Positions 26,918-35,109 are shown, counted from the first letter of the stretch. The stretch is 64,000 nucleotides of DNA from an uncultured Lachnospiraceae bacterium (GCA_900548905.1 URMK01000033.1:1-64000); one strand, 5' to 3'. Translations and numbers: made by a program. The notes: a model not told the origin generated them from the letters alone.

Positions 26918-26965
26918 CGTGTGGCATAACTGCGTAAATCCGGTTGACTGCCACACGTTTTTTTT
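26918..26965 (+). terminator. Intrinsic terminator-like hairpin A
   Basis: CGTGTGGCA and TGCCACACG form a perfect nine-base stem with a 22-base loop, followed directly by eight T residues. It lies only about ten bases after the presumed transcription start, so it would release a very short RNA or attenuate the MATE transcript. It would also terminate read-through from the ATP-grasp gene. Confidence 0.7.
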
Positions 26966-27085
26966 GTGTGTATGGGGAAGCCGGAGTAATCTAAGGAACA
27001 GTCCGGATTTGCCCGTACGGTTGCTAAAATAATTCTATAAGGGAATTCCGCGGCAGTATGGGTTATTAGGATCCGCGGAATAAAA

Positions 27086-27139
27086 AGCGTGTGGCCAGAG
27101 GCATAAATCCAGCTCTCAATGGCACGCGCTTATTTTTTT
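27086..27139 (+). terminator. Intrinsic terminator-like hairpin B, related to A
   Basis: AGCGTGTGGCC pairs with GGCACGCGCT with one bulged G and one G-T wobble, followed by TATTTTTTT. The left arm GCGTGTGGC and the loop word TAAATCC are shared with hairpin A, so the two look like a duplicated element. It lies about 70 bases before the MATE start. Confidence 0.6.
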
Positions 27140-27211
27140 GCCAGGCTTATGCATACCGTCAGCGCACCGGCATGTATAGGGCTTGTATTCATAATCAGGA
27201 GGTTATTTAAA

Positions 27212-28618
27212 ATGGAAGAAAAATCAAATGCGTTTTTGGAAACGGAGAAAGTGGGCACTTTGATGGGCAAATATGCCGTGCCCTGTATTATTTCACTGCT
27301 GGTGGCGGCACTGTATAATATCGTGGATCAGATTTTTATCGCAAATGCCGGTTATTTAGGTTCTTATGGAAATGCAGCCAATACGGTAGTGTTCCCGCTG
27401 ACAGTGGTGGCGCTGGCGGCTGCCGTAATGATCGGGGACGGCTGTTGTGCTTTTGTAAGTATCAGCCTGGGGGCCAATCAAAAGGAAAATGCACACAGAA
27501 GCATCGGAAGTGCGGTAATTCTGTGTGTCCTGGCCGGCCTGGTGCTGACGGCTGTTTATTTTTTGTTCCGGGATCCCATCCTTACCATGTTCGGCGGAAG
27601 GGTCAATGAAGAAACCTTTCAATATGCCAAAGAATATTTTATCTACATTTCCATGGGGATTCCATTCTATATGTTCGGCCAGGCCATGAATCCGATCATC
27701 CGTTCCGACGGAAGTCCTAAATTCGCCATGGTTTCCACGTTGGCAGGAGCCGTAATCAATATAATATTAGATCCTCTGTTTATTTTTGTGTTCCGGTGGG
27801 GGATGATGGGAGCGGCGGTTGCCACGGTAATCGGTCAGGTAGTTACGGCGGCTCTGGCCGTTTGGTATTTGTTCCATATGAAGGCTGTCAGACTGGAAAA
27901 GAAGAGCTTTCATTTATCCGGAAGGCTGGCGGGGAAATTTCTTCCGCTGGGAATCTGCAGCTTTTTGTCACAGATTTCCCTTGTGGCGGCCATGGCGGCT
28001 ATCAACAATATGATTCGCAAATACGGCGCCCTGGATCCTGTTTTCTGCAAGACGGAATATGCCCAGATTCCGATGGCGGTAGTGGGAATCGTCATGAAAT
28101 TCTTCCAGATAGTCATTTCCATATCCGTGGGAATGGCGGCAGGCTGCATTCCCATAGTAGGGTATAATATCGGGGCGGGAAGAAAGGACAGGGCCAGGGC
28201 ACTTTTTACCCGGCTGCTGACGGCGGAGGCAGTTGTGGGTGCGGTTGCTTTTCTTATTGTAGAGCTGTTCCCGCGGCAGCTCATTGCGGTATTCGGGGCA
28301 GCCAATGAAAGTGTATATTATACGGATTTTGCAGTGAAATCCTTCCGTATTTATCTTTGTATGATGATTTTCGCCTGTGTGAATAAGGCTACCTTTATAT
28401 ATTTACAGTCACTGGGAAAAGCGTTTCTGTCAACGGCGCTCTCGATGGTGCGGGAGGTGGTGTTCGGTGTTGGTTTTGCCCTGCTGCTGCCGCTGTTATT
28501 CGGCCTGGACGGGGTATTGTATTCCATGCCGGTATCCGATATTCTTACCTTTCTGGTTTCGGCAGTCATAATCCGGTATACTTACCGGACATTAAAGGCA
28601 GACCCCTGCTTCATTTAA
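27212..28618 (+). CDS. MATE family exporter (MepA-like)
   Basis: This 468-residue, 12-helix protein of the MOP superfamily opens with FLETEKVGTLMGKYAVPCII and carries NIVDQIFIANAGYLGSYGNA, PITVVGYN-like IPIVGYNIGAGRKDRAR and FRIYLCMMIF segments. These are typical of MepA/NorM-type sodium- or proton-driven exporters. AGGAGG precedes the ATG at 27212; upstream in-frame starts overlap hairpin B. It is convergent with pseI and their stop codons overlap by four bases. It may export a small molecule unrelated to the glycan. A flippase role cannot be excluded, but Wzx proteins look different. Confidence 0.88.
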   Translation: MEEKSNAFLETEKVGTLMGKYAVPCIISLLVAALYNIVDQIFIANAGYLGSYGNAANTVVFPLTVVALAAAVMIGDGCCAFVSISLGANQKENAHRSIGSAVILCVLAGLVLTAVYFLFRDPILTMFGGRVNEETFQYAKEYFIYISMGIPFYMFGQAMNPIIRSDGSPKFAMVSTLAGAVINIILDPLFIFVFRWGMMGAAVATVIGQVVTAALAVWYLFHMKAVRLEKKSFHLSGRLAGKFLPLGICSFLSQISLVAAMAAINNMIRKYGALDPVFCKTEYAQIPMAVVGIVMKFFQIVISISVGMAAGCIPIVGYNIGAGRKDRARALFTRLLTAEAVVGAVAFLIVELFPRQLIAVFGAANESVYYTDFAVKSFRIYLCMMIFACVNKATFIYLQSLGKAFLSTALSMVREVVFGVGFALLLPLLFGLDGVLYSMPVSDILTFLVSAVIIRYTYRTLKADPCFI

Positions 28619-29679
28619 AGCGGCTGCCCGTTGATCAAATCCCAGGACAGAGGCGTACCCCTGCGGATATCGCAGGCCGCCTTTTGCCCCAGTATCTGCT
28701 CATAATACATGGTGTGCAGCCCGTTGCCAGGGCGGATGGAACGGACATTTTCGGAGGTCAGGGCTTCCCCGCGGGAAATATCCTGAACGGCAAAGAGCGA
28801 ACGGGCGCCCTCGTGTTCAAGTTCCTGCTTGGGAGTGAGACGGAATTCCGGCGATCCCAGGGCTTTTTCCATGATACGGATATTCTTTACCATTTCGGCA
28901 AATTCTTCCGGCTCCATAGAGAAGGCTCCGTCGGGGCCTCCGTCACTGCGCCGCAGCGTCAGATGCTTTTCCACCATTTTAACCCCGAGAGCGATGGAAC
29001 CGGAAGCAACGGCAGGGCCCATCGTATGATCGGAAAGCCCCATCAGGCAGTCAAAGGCGGTTCCCAGGGTAGGAATCATATTCAGGTTGATATCCTCATA
29101 AGGGGTGGGATAGGAGGAAACACACTTCAAAAGCATGATGTCTTCATTTCCTTCCTCGCGGCATACCCGGAGGGCGCGTTCTATATCCTCCAGATGTGCG
29201 ATTCCTGTGGCAAATATGACAGGCTTATGGAGGCGGGCAATCTTACGGATGAGAGGAATATCGTTGATTTCATAGGAAGCCAGCTTGTAGGCGGGCATAT
29301 TCATAGATTCCATAAAATCTACGGCGGTAAAATCAAAAGGGGAGGAGAAGCATTCCATTCCCAGCCGGTTTGCCTCTTCCATCAGCCGGGGCTGCCAGTC
29401 CCAGGGGGTATAGGCCTCCTGATACAGCTTGTACAGAGTGGTTCCGTCCCAGATGGTTCCCTGGGTGATTTGAAAACAAGTGTCCTCGCAGTCCATGGTT
29501 ATGGTGTCCGGGGTAAAGGTCTGCAGCTTGACGGCATCGGCTCCCGCCTCTTTGGCGGCATGTATGATTTCCATGGCGCGGCCGTAATCCTGAAGGTGGT
29601 TGGCCGACATTTCGGCTACGATGAAAACAGGAGCGTCTTTACCCACTTTACGGGAGCCGATGGTAAAATTTTTATTCAT
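28615..29679 (-). CDS. pseI: Pseudaminic acid synthase
   Basis: PseI condenses the 2,4-diacetamido-trideoxy-altrose with phosphoenolpyruvate to give pseudaminic acid. The 354-residue protein has the NeuB-type barrel (ADAVKLQTFTPDTITMD near residue 45, ATGIAHLEDIERAL near 160). The GGPDGAFSMEPEEF segment near 255 is characteristic of PseI over NeuB. A C-terminal SAF domain ends it. GAGAGG precedes the ATG at 29679. That ATG shares its A with the TGA of the decarboxylase gene, so the two are translationally coupled. An in-frame start at 29733 would overlap the upstream gene and has no homology. Confidence 0.93.
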   Translation of the reverse strand: MNKNFTIGSRKVGKDAPVFIVAEMSANHLQDYGRAMEIIHAAKEAGADAVKLQTFTPDTITMDCEDTCFQITQGTIWDGTTLYKLYQEAYTPWDWQPRLMEEANRLGMECFSSPFDFTAVDFMESMNMPAYKLASYEINDIPLIRKIARLHKPVIFATGIAHLEDIERALRVCREEGNEDIMLLKCVSSYPTPYEDINLNMIPTLGTAFDCLMGLSDHTMGPAVASGSIALGVKMVEKHLTLRRSDGGPDGAFSMEPEEFAEMVKNIRIMEKALGSPEFRLTPKQELEHEGARSLFAVQDISRGEALTSENVRSIRPGNGLHTMYYEQILGQKAACDIRRGTPLSWDLINGQPL

Positions 29680-30899
29680 CACAATTCCTCTCTTTCTGTG
29701 TAATTTTTCTGCATAAATTCTTTTACATCCCATTGATCACGGGCCTTAAACAGCGAACCATCCCGATGTTCCACATAAACGGGCGGGAAATAATGGATAA
29801 AAAGAGGATTCAGACACATCGTATAACCGCCGGCTGTGTCATAAATAATCTGATCCCCGGGCTTCAGGGCGGGGCCGTCCGTTATTTCAAAAAGACGGTC
29901 ATATTCCATACAGGTAAAACCGGTCACCCACTGGCTTTTCACCTGAGGGCGGCTGCCCGGATCATCCGTATAACAGATATGATGGGGGTAGACATGCCTG
30001 GTCACCAAAGGGTTTAAGTTGGTCCGGCTGCCGTCGGTTACCAGGAAGGAACGTCCCCGGATTTCTTTAGTATCTTTTACGGAGGTCACAAAGGTGGTAG
30101 CTCTGGATATCAGGGAGACCCCGGGCTCAGCAATCAATGTGGTATGCTCCGGATCAAACTTTTCACGCAGCTTTTGGCAGATGGCCGGAAAATAATCCCG
30201 GTAATCCGGCTTGTCCTCTCTGCCGCCGAAATAGCCGCCGCCCATATCCACATAGGAAAGGGTAAGGCTGTATTCCTCTGCAATCCGGACAGCCATGCTG
30301 GCCAGAGCGGCATAGACATCCACAGTCCGTGACTGGGTGGAGGAATGGAGATGAAGTCCCGCCACCGTTACATTGGGAAGCGCGGATAAACGGAGGATTA
30401 CCTCCTGCAGTTTACCGTTTTCATAGCAATAACCGAAACGGCCGCCTTCTTCTTCCACGAGAACCTCTTTGGGACACAAAGCGGCAATGTCACAGTTTAC
30501 CCGAAGGCCCACCGAAAAATGCCGCTGCGGATAAGAAGCGCTCAGCTCCTCCAGCCAGCCCGGTTCTTCGGTGGAATCCAGGTTAATATAGCCGTTTTCG
30601 GACAGTATCGTCTCAAATATTTTTCTGTCTTTGATAGGGCCGTTATAAATCATATGGGAATTCGGGAACCCAAGCTCTCTTACAAGCCGGTATTCCGTGT
30701 CGGAAACGATTTCCGCATAAAAGCCCTGCCCTTTCATATACTGGAGGAGCCAGGGAAGAGAATTGGTTTTTACAGAGTAGCCGACCAGGTGATTGGGCCC
30801 CCAGTTTTTGGAGAGGGCCTCCTTGAGCATGGAGGCATCTGTGTCCAGTCCTGTTTCCGATATATAGTAATAAGGTGTCTGCAGTATATCTGCGTTCAT
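29679..30899 (-). CDS. PLP-dependent decarboxylase (fold type III, LysA/ornithine family)
   Basis: The 406-residue protein has the alanine-racemase-like barrel with the PLP lysine in GYSVKTNSLPWLL near residue 45. It also has HLHSSTQSRT near 185, the glycine-rich DMGGGYFGG near 225, EPGVSLISRATTF and the C-terminal YDTAGGYTMC. Relatives decarboxylate diaminopimelate, ornithine, arginine or related amino acids. In this - strand operon (pseG, pseF, this gene, pseI) it is an extra member not needed for pseudaminic acid itself. It could supply an amine for a modification. Confidence 0.82.
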   Translation of the reverse strand: MNADILQTPYYYISETGLDTDASMLKEALSKNWGPNHLVGYSVKTNSLPWLLQYMKGQGFYAEIVSDTEYRLVRELGFPNSHMIYNGPIKDRKIFETILSENGYINLDSTEEPGWLEELSASYPQRHFSVGLRVNCDIAALCPKEVLVEEEGGRFGYCYENGKLQEVILRLSALPNVTVAGLHLHSSTQSRTVDVYAALASMAVRIAEEYSLTLSYVDMGGGYFGGREDKPDYRDYFPAICQKLREKFDPEHTTLIAEPGVSLISRATTFVTSVKDTKEIRGRSFLVTDGSRTNLNPLVTRHVYPHHICYTDDPGSRPQVKSQWVTGFTCMEYDRLFEITDGPALKPGDQIIYDTAGGYTMCLNPLFIHYFPPVYVEHRDGSLFKARDQWDVKEFMQKNYTEREEL

Positions 30900-30936
30900 G
30901 GGATTTCCTTTCTGTGTAGATATTCTATAAATTCTG

Positions 30937-30963
30937 GTAACTGTCCCGTGCCTTCACAGTTAC
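30937..30963 (+). repeat. Hairpin repeat, copy 3
   Basis: GTAACTGT and ACAGTTAC form a perfect 8-bp stem around 11 bases, between the decarboxylase start and the 23-bp tandem repeats. It belongs to the same family as the copies at 42818 and 44587, but has a different loop. Confidence 0.65.
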
Positions 30964-30969
30964 AGATTC

Positions 30970-31060
30970 TGCATATTGCAGTACTTTAGTTCTGCATATT
31001 GCAGTACTTTAGTTCTGCAATTGCAGTACTTTAGTTCTGCATATTGCAGTACTTTAGTTC
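30970..31060. repeat. Tandem 23-bp repeat (four units) at the pseF 3' end
   Basis: Units at 30970-30992, 30993-31015, 31016-31037 and 31038-31060 are 23, 23, 22 and 23 bases long and otherwise the same. A partial fifth follows at 31061. Each unit contains GCAGTAC-TTTA-GTTCTGC, a small hairpin. The rightmost unit encodes the last residues of PseF (ELKYCNMQ) and the stop lies in the next. Copy-number change could thus alter the end of the protein and the spacer length. Confidence 0.9.
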
Positions 31061-31834
31061 TGCAATTGCCCAGTCTTCTTCCGTATCAATATCCTGAACT
31101 TCCATTTCCGGCATAGGCATAGGCAGGAGATCCTCCACATCCGTAGTGTTGTCCCGGAAAAAAGCATCCGTCCGGCAGGCATAGAACTGGCCGCAGTCAT
31201 GATACATTTTTTCCAAATCCTGGGAACGGGCGGTGAGGAATTCCGGGTACTTACGGCGGATTCTTCCGTCTTTCAGGATTAGCCCTCTTTGGGGCGGATA
31301 AGAAAACGGTACTACAGGCATGACCGATTCCGCTTCTTCCAAAAGCGCCATGGCAGTCTGCAGTTTTTTGGCTGTAACAAAAGGCGCGGTAGGATAGATA
31401 CAGCAAAAACGCTGGAAATAGATACCCCGGCTCTCGTATGCCAGAAGAACCTCCCGGATGACATCATCGGTGGAAGCATAGTCGTCCGCAGTCTCGGCGG
31501 AACGCAGGAAAGGAACGCTGGCTCCGTACTCCCGTGCAACGGCGGCGATTGCTTCTTCGTCCGTGGAGACCATGACTTCGTCAAAAGCGCCGGAGGAGAG
31601 TGCGGCGCATATGGAATAGCTGATGATAGGTTTTCCGCAGAAATCCCGCACATTTTTATGAGGGATCCTTTTGCTTCCCCCTCTGGCAGTAATGATGGCT
31701 ACTGCTTTCGGCCGGCCGGAAATTGTTTTCCGCGGCTGTTCCTGTCCGGTATCGGGCCGGATCGAAGAGGGCTGTCCGGAATCGTTCCGATCCGTGCCGG
31801 CCGGTGTTTTTAAGACGCTGTGTAAGGTATCCAT
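31031..31834 (-). CDS. pseF: Pseudaminic acid cytidylyltransferase
   Basis: PseF activates pseudaminic acid with CTP to CMP-pseudaminic acid. The nucleotide-binding ARGGSKRIPHKNVRDFCG followed by KPIISYSI, the YPTAPFV segment and QDLEKMYHDCGQFYA mark PseF rather than NeuA. The protein is 267 residues because of a Pro/Gln/Arg-rich N-terminal extension of about 40 residues before the fold. AAGGAG sits nine bases before this start, so the extension is probably real. The C-terminus is encoded by a 23-bp tandem repeat. Confidence 0.92.
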   Translation of the reverse strand: MDTLHSVLKTPAGTDRNDSGQPSSIRPDTGQEQPRKTISGRPKAVAIITARGGSKRIPHKNVRDFCGKPIISYSICAALSSGAFDEVMVSTDEEAIAAVAREYGASVPFLRSAETADDYASTDDVIREVLLAYESRGIYFQRFCCIYPTAPFVTAKKLQTAMALLEEAESVMPVVPFSYPPQRGLILKDGRIRRKYPEFLTARSQDLEKMYHDCGQFYACRTDAFFRDNTTDVEDLLPMPMPEMEVQDIDTEEDWAIAELKYCNMQN

Positions 31835-31938
31835 AAATTAAGTCTCCTTATTTCCATATTTACGTAACAGCCCGACGAGTCTGAACCGCTGCAGAATCCG
31901 GCCGATTATATCGCTTTGCAGTGGGCCGGACGCCTGTC

Positions 31939-32985
31939 TCAGGAATCCAGCAGCCGGATCAGGGCATCGGCGATTCGAACGGCGCCATTTCCGTCTATCA
32001 GCCGGTGCATGGAGGAGGACTGGCTTTTCCTGCCTTCATAATCCAAAGCCAGCCTGTACAATGTCCGACACAGTACGGATGGCAGATTTTCCGCAGTACG
32101 CACATCCCCAGCATAAGGGATCGCCGCACTGGCCTCCAGCTGCCTGGCTGTGACAAGCTGATTATCGGCCATGGTAAAACTGACGGAGGGTACACCTGCC
32201 GCACATAATTCACAGAGCGTGGTTCCTGCGGCTGATACGGCCAAATCGCAGCGCTGCATAAGGGCGGCCATCTGTTCCACATGCCCATGCAGGATCAGCC
32301 CGGGATGGGAAAGCGCCAGCTGCTCCAGGGCCTCCCGGCCGGGATGCATGGGGCCGGCAAGAACATGGCAGCGCCAATCCCTGCTTTCCGGGGAATTCAG
32401 CAAAAGGCTTACCAGGGATTCTGCCAGACGGCAGGGATCCGTGCCTCCTGTGGAAATCAGCACTTCTTTAACCCGGGGCCTGACTAGAGGACGGATACCT
32501 GCGAATTGTTTGCGCAAAGGCGTATAAGCAAGGCCGAAAAGCGTCCTTTCCGCCTTATGGTAAAACGCAGAAGGAACGACGGCATCATAATTGATGAGCA
32601 GATCTACCGGATAATCAAAGGAATACAGATCATCAATATAAGCAGTTCCGGCCTTATCCTTAAGCATTTCCAGATAGGCGGGAGTTATGAAGTAGGAATC
32701 CACTAAAATTCCGCCGATTGCGGTTTGGGAAAAAAGAGACGATAACGGAGCGGCTTCCGATTCCGGACACCGGTAATCCGTATGAAGAAGATAAATGGGA
32801 AACTCTTCTTCGAAACGGAAAAAGTTTCGGAGAAGCCCGGCACTTACCTCATCTGCCACTGCAAAAAACACAGGCACCTCTTTGTCCCGCAGCGCCTGTG
32901 CAACCGAAAGGCATCGCATCAGATGACCGGTCGCAATATCCGGATTTCCGTCCGTCCGGATAAGAATGCTTTTTTTTATGTGCAT
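31939..32985 (-). CDS. pseG: UDP-2,4-diacetamido-2,4,6-trideoxy-altropyranose hydrolase
   Basis: PseG removes UDP from the diacetamido sugar before PseI acts. The 348-residue GT-B-like protein starts with RTDGNPDIATGHLMRCLSVA, which carries the catalytic GH. It has VDSYFITPAYLEML near 95, GGTDPCRLAESL near 180 and AVSAAGTTLCELCAAGVPSV near 255. AGGAGG lies five bases before the ATG and a TTTACC-N17-TATAAT promoter lies upstream. It is the first gene of the - strand operon. No acetyltransferase domain is fused to it. Confidence 0.92.
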   Translation of the reverse strand: MHIKKSILIRTDGNPDIATGHLMRCLSVAQALRDKEVPVFFAVADEVSAGLLRNFFRFEEEFPIYLLHTDYRCPESEAAPLSSLFSQTAIGGILVDSYFITPAYLEMLKDKAGTAYIDDLYSFDYPVDLLINYDAVVPSAFYHKAERTLFGLAYTPLRKQFAGIRPLVRPRVKEVLISTGGTDPCRLAESLVSLLLNSPESRDWRCHVLAGPMHPGREALEQLALSHPGLILHGHVEQMAALMQRCDLAVSAAGTTLCELCAAGVPSVSFTMADNQLVTARQLEASAAIPYAGDVRTAENLPSVLCRTLYRLALDYEGRKSQSSSMHRLIDGNGAVRIADALIRLLDS

Positions 32986-33016
32986 AACCGCCTCCTGGCT
33001 GAATCATTTTAATCCT

Positions 33017-33045
33017 ATTATACCTTTTACACGGTGGGCGGTAAA
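33017..33045 (-). promoter_or_regulatory. Promoter of the pseG operon
   Basis: Read on the - strand, TTTACC and a perfect TATAAT are 17 bases apart. The -10 lies about 32 bases from the pseG start codon, leaving a short leader with AGGAGG. Confidence 0.6.
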
Positions 33046-33080
33046 GAGGAAATAGGAAACGTTGGCCGCAGGGGTTTTGC

Positions 33081-33109
33081 TTGCCCGGGACATGGAAAAG
33101 TGATATACT
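33081..33109 (+). promoter_or_regulatory. Promoter for the DUF6311 gene pair
   Basis: TTGCCC (33081-33086) and TATACT (33104-33109) are 17 bases apart, with TGA directly before the -10 as an extended element. The start would leave a leader of about 275 bases. Confidence 0.6.
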
Positions 33110-33390
33110 GGCATCAGTTATGGGTTTACCGCACTTTATTCCCGTGAGCAACGAGCCAGGTATATGCGAAGCGCATCTATCCGGGTTACTGCCGCGAGGG
33201 TCAAATACTTCGCTGTACACGGCGTTTGAGACGGATGCCCCGTTGCTTGCGGCGGGGTGTCTGACTCATTTTAAGGCAGTCGTTGGAGCAGCCTTGCTTC
33301 TGATAACTGTCTGCGGATCAAATATTGATTCATTTTCGTTTTTGGCAATGGATTTATCAGAAATAGGGAATAAAGGGATGGAGGAGGACT

Positions 33391-35076
33391 GTGGGACAGG
33401 GAGGTCAAAGGGTTACCGTGCAGGGCATGTTGAATTATTGGAAAAAAAATAATGTGTGGATACTTGGTGCACTTGTTGGAAATATCACTTTTATCTGTAT
33501 TTTCGGTATTCATGTGCTGAATGTGACCTATACGGACTGGCTTTTGGGCGGAGGGGATATTACCCAGAATTACCTTGGCTGGTGCTTTTTCAGAAACAGC
33601 GACTGGTTTTTTCCCATTGGCCTTATGGATAATGCTTCCTACCCGAATACGGTATCTGTTATCTTTACGGATTCCGTACCGTTATTCGCTGTTTTTTTTA
33701 AATTGTTCAGGGCGGTTCTGCCGGACAAATTCCAATATTTCGGGATCTGGGCCATGCTGTGCATGGGTGCCCAGGGAGCTTTTGGTGCTCTGTTGATTTA
33801 TCATTATGTGAAAAAGAAAGCGGAAGCCGTTGTGGGCAGTCTGCTGTTTGCCATTACTCCGGTGATGCTGGGGCAGATGTCGCTGAATCTGGCTTTGGGA
33901 GCCCAGTGGCTGATCCTGTTGTCTTTGTATCTGGGAATTTACAGGCTGGAGATGACAAAGAAAAAGTATATGATATCATGGGGGATTGCCGGCCTGCTTG
34001 CAGGAAGCATCCAGCTATATTTTGTACCGATGTGCGGCTTTATTCTTTTGAGCTTTCTGCTTGCCGATATTTTACAGCGAAGGAAGTGTATAAAAAATCT
34101 GCTGGCTTTTTTGGCTTACATAGGTGCTGCAATAGGGGTTATCGCCCTTTTGGGGGGATTTTCCCATAAGCATTTACCGGATACCACCCTGCTGGGGCAG
34201 TCCGGCTTTAATTTCAACGGTCTGTTGAATCCCCAGGGCTGGTCCCAGGTGTTAACGGATCTTCCCGTATATGGGGTGAATTCCTCGGAAGGCCTTGCTT
34301 ATCCCGGTACGGGAATCCTGCTTACGCTGTTTGCGGGGGCGTTGGCCTGGGTGCTGCACTTTATATATAAGTTCTTTATCAAGAGGGAAAAAGAGCCGTT
34401 TTCCTTTCAATGGAGCTGGGAGGAAAATGGGATTGCTTATCTGATACTGGTGGTTATTTGCGTTTTTGTGGCGCTTTCCCCCAAAGCGGCTTTTGGAAGT
34501 GATCTTATCTGGAATCTGGAGCTTCCGTCCTGGCTGGCTTCTCTGTGGCAGCGGATTGGCAGCAGCGGACGTTTTATCTGGCCCGTGGTTTTCCTGGTTA
34601 TCCTGGGAAGTGTGGTATGGATGGAGAAGAGAATGCCATGGGAAGCCATAGCGGCGTTGCTTCTGGTGATATTCGGCGTCATTCAGATCGTTGACGGGAA
34701 ATGGCAGCTGATGCAGAGGCAGGTGCAGTTCGGGACAGATTATACTTATGAAAGCAGGCTGGAGGATGAACGGTGGGAAGAATGGGCGGCGGATGATAGT
34801 CTGAAGCATGTGGTTTTTGTTTCCTATATGCTGGATGATGAGGATTTGATGTACAGTCTGAGTGTTTTTGCCGCACAGAACGGTATGACGGTAAATTATT
34901 TTAATTATTCCTGTCAGACGATACGCAGTCTGGCGGCGGAGGATCTGATTGATGAGATGGTTCATGTGAGGGCGGACACTCTGTACATTTATAAAGGGAC
35001 GGATGAAGGACTTTGTATAAATACACGGATGGAGTATGAAGAAATGGATGGAGTGATTGTTGGCACGGTGAAATGA
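33391..35076 (+). CDS. DUF6311-like polytopic membrane protein, copy 1
   Basis: This is a protein of up to 561 residues with about ten membrane helices. The first extracytoplasmic loop reads DWLLGGGDITQNYLGWCFFR, then YPNTVSVIFTDSVPLF, the DUF6311 signature as I know it. A soluble C-terminal domain (about 440-561) follows. The acidic first loop is compatible with a GT-C transferase. The GTG at 33391 follows GGAGGAGG closely; a GTG at 33418 and an ATG at 33427 are alternatives, and the paralogue's start aligns best with 33418. Its paralogue lies next to it. The function is unknown. Confidence 0.75.
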   Translation: MGQGGQRVTVQGMLNYWKKNNVWILGALVGNITFICIFGIHVLNVTYTDWLLGGGDITQNYLGWCFFRNSDWFFPIGLMDNASYPNTVSVIFTDSVPLFAVFFKLFRAVLPDKFQYFGIWAMLCMGAQGAFGALLIYHYVKKKAEAVVGSLLFAITPVMLGQMSLNLALGAQWLILLSLYLGIYRLEMTKKKYMISWGIAGLLAGSIQLYFVPMCGFILLSFLLADILQRRKCIKNLLAFLAYIGAAIGVIALLGGFSHKHLPDTTLLGQSGFNFNGLLNPQGWSQVLTDLPVYGVNSSEGLAYPGTGILLTLFAGALAWVLHFIYKFFIKREKEPFSFQWSWEENGIAYLILVVICVFVALSPKAAFGSDLIWNLELPSWLASLWQRIGSSGRFIWPVVFLVILGSVVWMEKRMPWEAIAALLLVIFGVIQIVDGKWQLMQRQVQFGTDYTYESRLEDERWEEWAADDSLKHVVFVSYMLDDEDLMYSLSVFAAQNGMTVNYFNYSCQTIRSLAAEDLIDEMVHVRADTLYIYKGTDEGLCINTRMEYEEMDGVIVGTVK

Positions 35077-35082
35077 TTTATG

Positions 35083-35109
35083 GGAACTGCGAAGGGACTG
35101 AACAGTTAC
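35083..35109 (+). repeat. Hairpin repeat, copy 4
   Basis: GGAACTGC and ACAGTTAC flank the loop GAAGGGACTGA just after the first DUF6311 stop. The right arm and loop match the family closely; the left arm has two mismatches, as in copy 1. Confidence 0.55.

Larger units (their letters stand above)
26883..27211 (+). other. 329-base non-coding leader before the MATE gene
   Basis: No gene is seen. The stretch holds a promoter and two related terminator-like hairpins (26918-26965 and 27086-27139). Between the two lie a CCGGA/TCCGG pair and the perfect TTCCGCGG/CCGCGGAA hairpin (27046-27080). It ends with an AGGAGG ribosome site. The layout resembles an attenuated leader, but no known riboswitch class was recognised. 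Confidence 0.5.
32986..33390. other. 405-base divergent intergenic region
   Basis: No gene is seen. Two promoter candidates point outwards: one to pseG (33017-33045) and one to the DUF6311 gene (33081-33109). The rightward leader of about 280 bases holds short hairpins such as ATGCG/CGCAT near 33160-33175 and CCCCG/CGGGG at about 33238-33257, without T-tracts. Confidence 0.5.

Noticed and set aside
26883..27211. Known riboswitch class ahead of the MATE gene
   Set aside because: No conserved core of the guanidine, PRPP/ppGpp or other classes I know could be matched; only the terminator-like folds are supported.
27212..28618. MATE protein as the missing Wzx flippase
   Set aside because: Sequence segments follow MepA/NorM exporters, and the gene has its own leader and promoter separate from the glycan genes.
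28615..29679. NeuB sialic or legionaminic acid synthase
   Set aside because: The GGPDGAFSMEPEEF segment, the PseF-type cytidylyltransferase and the PseB/PseC/PseG set point to pseudaminic acid; no NeuC-type epimerase is present.
30970..31060. CRISPR-like array
   Set aside because: The units are directly adjacent with no variable spacers, and no cas genes are nearby, so it is a plain tandem repeat.
33110..33390. Small gene in the long leader before the DUF6311 pair
   Set aside because: Open frames here are short, lack a convincing ribosome site and show no recognisable protein features.
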